DNA of 25,401 nucleotides. It comes from OLB6 sp964525565. GTDB taxonomy: Bacteria > Bacteroidota > Ignavibacteria > Kapaibacteriales > Kapaibacteriaceae. Shown here one piece after another: positions 25,232 through 25,401 of this stretch (positions are counted from its first letter, which is position 1; each line of letters starts with the position of its first letter). The stretch covers positions 1 to 25,401 of the forward strand of contig CAZGHI010000034.1 in assembly GCA_964525565.1 (NCBI GenBank). The letters are read 5' to 3'. Under the pieces are notes generated by a model that worked only from the letters and a program-made list of their open reading frames with translations, was not told the DNA's origin and made no database searches. Both the position numbers and the translations under genes were made by a program.

Positions 25232-25375
25232 TGTTATGCCGTATGAGGTCGAAACCGAGCAACCATGCGGGTTGCAGGGGAAACCCTTCCTGGGTTTTTG
25301 GGTGATGATCAGTCTTATAGGGTACGAGAGTGCCACCACTGGTGCCACCACATCACCAACCCATTCGGAGTTTCG
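25232..25375 (+). other. Non-coding stretch with two small hairpins
   Basis: There is no gene here. Hairpins are GCAACC-ATGCG-GGTTGC (25259-25275) and AAACCC-TTCCT-GGGTTT (25281-25297) with TT after it. GTGCCACCA occurs twice (25330-25338 and 25343-25351). No copy of the tRNA-Lys 3' end is seen. Confidence 0.5.
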
Positions 25376-25401
25376 ATGTCCTATTCCATGACGATCGGTG
25401 C
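25376..25401 (+). CDS. Possible gene start, cut by the window edge
   Basis: ATG at 25376 opens MSYSMTIG and runs off the window. Only eight complete codons are visible, so the gene cannot be identified. Its place just after a tRNA gene is compatible with an integrase, but nothing in the residues proves it. Confidence 0.25.

Overview
The window looks like a chromosomal piece of a free-living bacterium of the FCB group, most likely the Chlorobi/Ignavibacteria/Kapabacteria side rather than Bacteroidetes proper. The basis is inference. Five secreted proteins are present; four end in recognisable type IX secretion (T9SS) C-terminal sorting domains and one has a weaker match cut by the window edge. 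Both tRNA genes have a TAnnTTTG promoter element of the kind used by the Bacteroidota housekeeping sigma factor. Several genes nevertheless have clear Shine-Dalgarno sequences, which most Bacteroidetes lack. The sequence is a scaffold with three runs of N (13716-13725, 15964-16000, 18211-18246); two of them break the reading frame of the gene they interrupt.

Layout. 1-2248 (minus) is a long secreted beta-propeller/PKD protein whose stop lies outside the window. It is divergent from an RlmI-type rRNA methyltransferase (2301-3470), followed by a cytoplasmic TPR protein that overlaps a bacilliredoxin start by one base (3605-5475). The bacilliredoxin converges tail to tail with a YgjP-like zinc metalloprotein (5472-6143, minus). 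Divergent from that is a four-gene run: an ECF sigma factor, an anti-sigma-like protein fused to an apparent outer-membrane beta-barrel, a lipoprotein, and a 769-residue T9SS cargo protein (6164-10943), closed by a strong terminator. A secreted M1 aminopeptidase begins immediately after that terminator. It converges with an ABC-2 permease (13004-14345, minus), which is divergent from a mitochondrial-type citrate synthase (14451-15719). A nuclease-fold orphan (minus), a tRNA-Val (minus) and a membrane H+-pyrophosphatase (16608-18755) follow. The window ends with two tandem paralogous surface proteins of about 895 residues (19068-21749 and 22336-25032), each with a Tyr-rich N-domain, five Ig-like domains, two ASH/choice-of-anchor-D-like domains and a T9SS tail, then a tRNA-Lys and the start of an unidentified reading frame.

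How the genes may work together. The most system-like unit is 6164-10943. The sigma factor would be held by an anti-sigma protein that appears to reach from cytoplasm to outer membrane in one chain, encoded with a lipoprotein and an exported adhesin-like cargo. This suggests envelope or secretion sensing coupled to surface-protein expression. A gapped motif GTAAC-N17-GTT lies upstream of the sigma gene and of both tandem surface-protein genes, with a degenerate copy before the 8634 cargo gene. It is a candidate ECF promoter that would tie these loci into one regulon. This is a hypothesis: a freely chosen motif of this size can recur by chance. The remaining genes are ordinary housekeeping functions.
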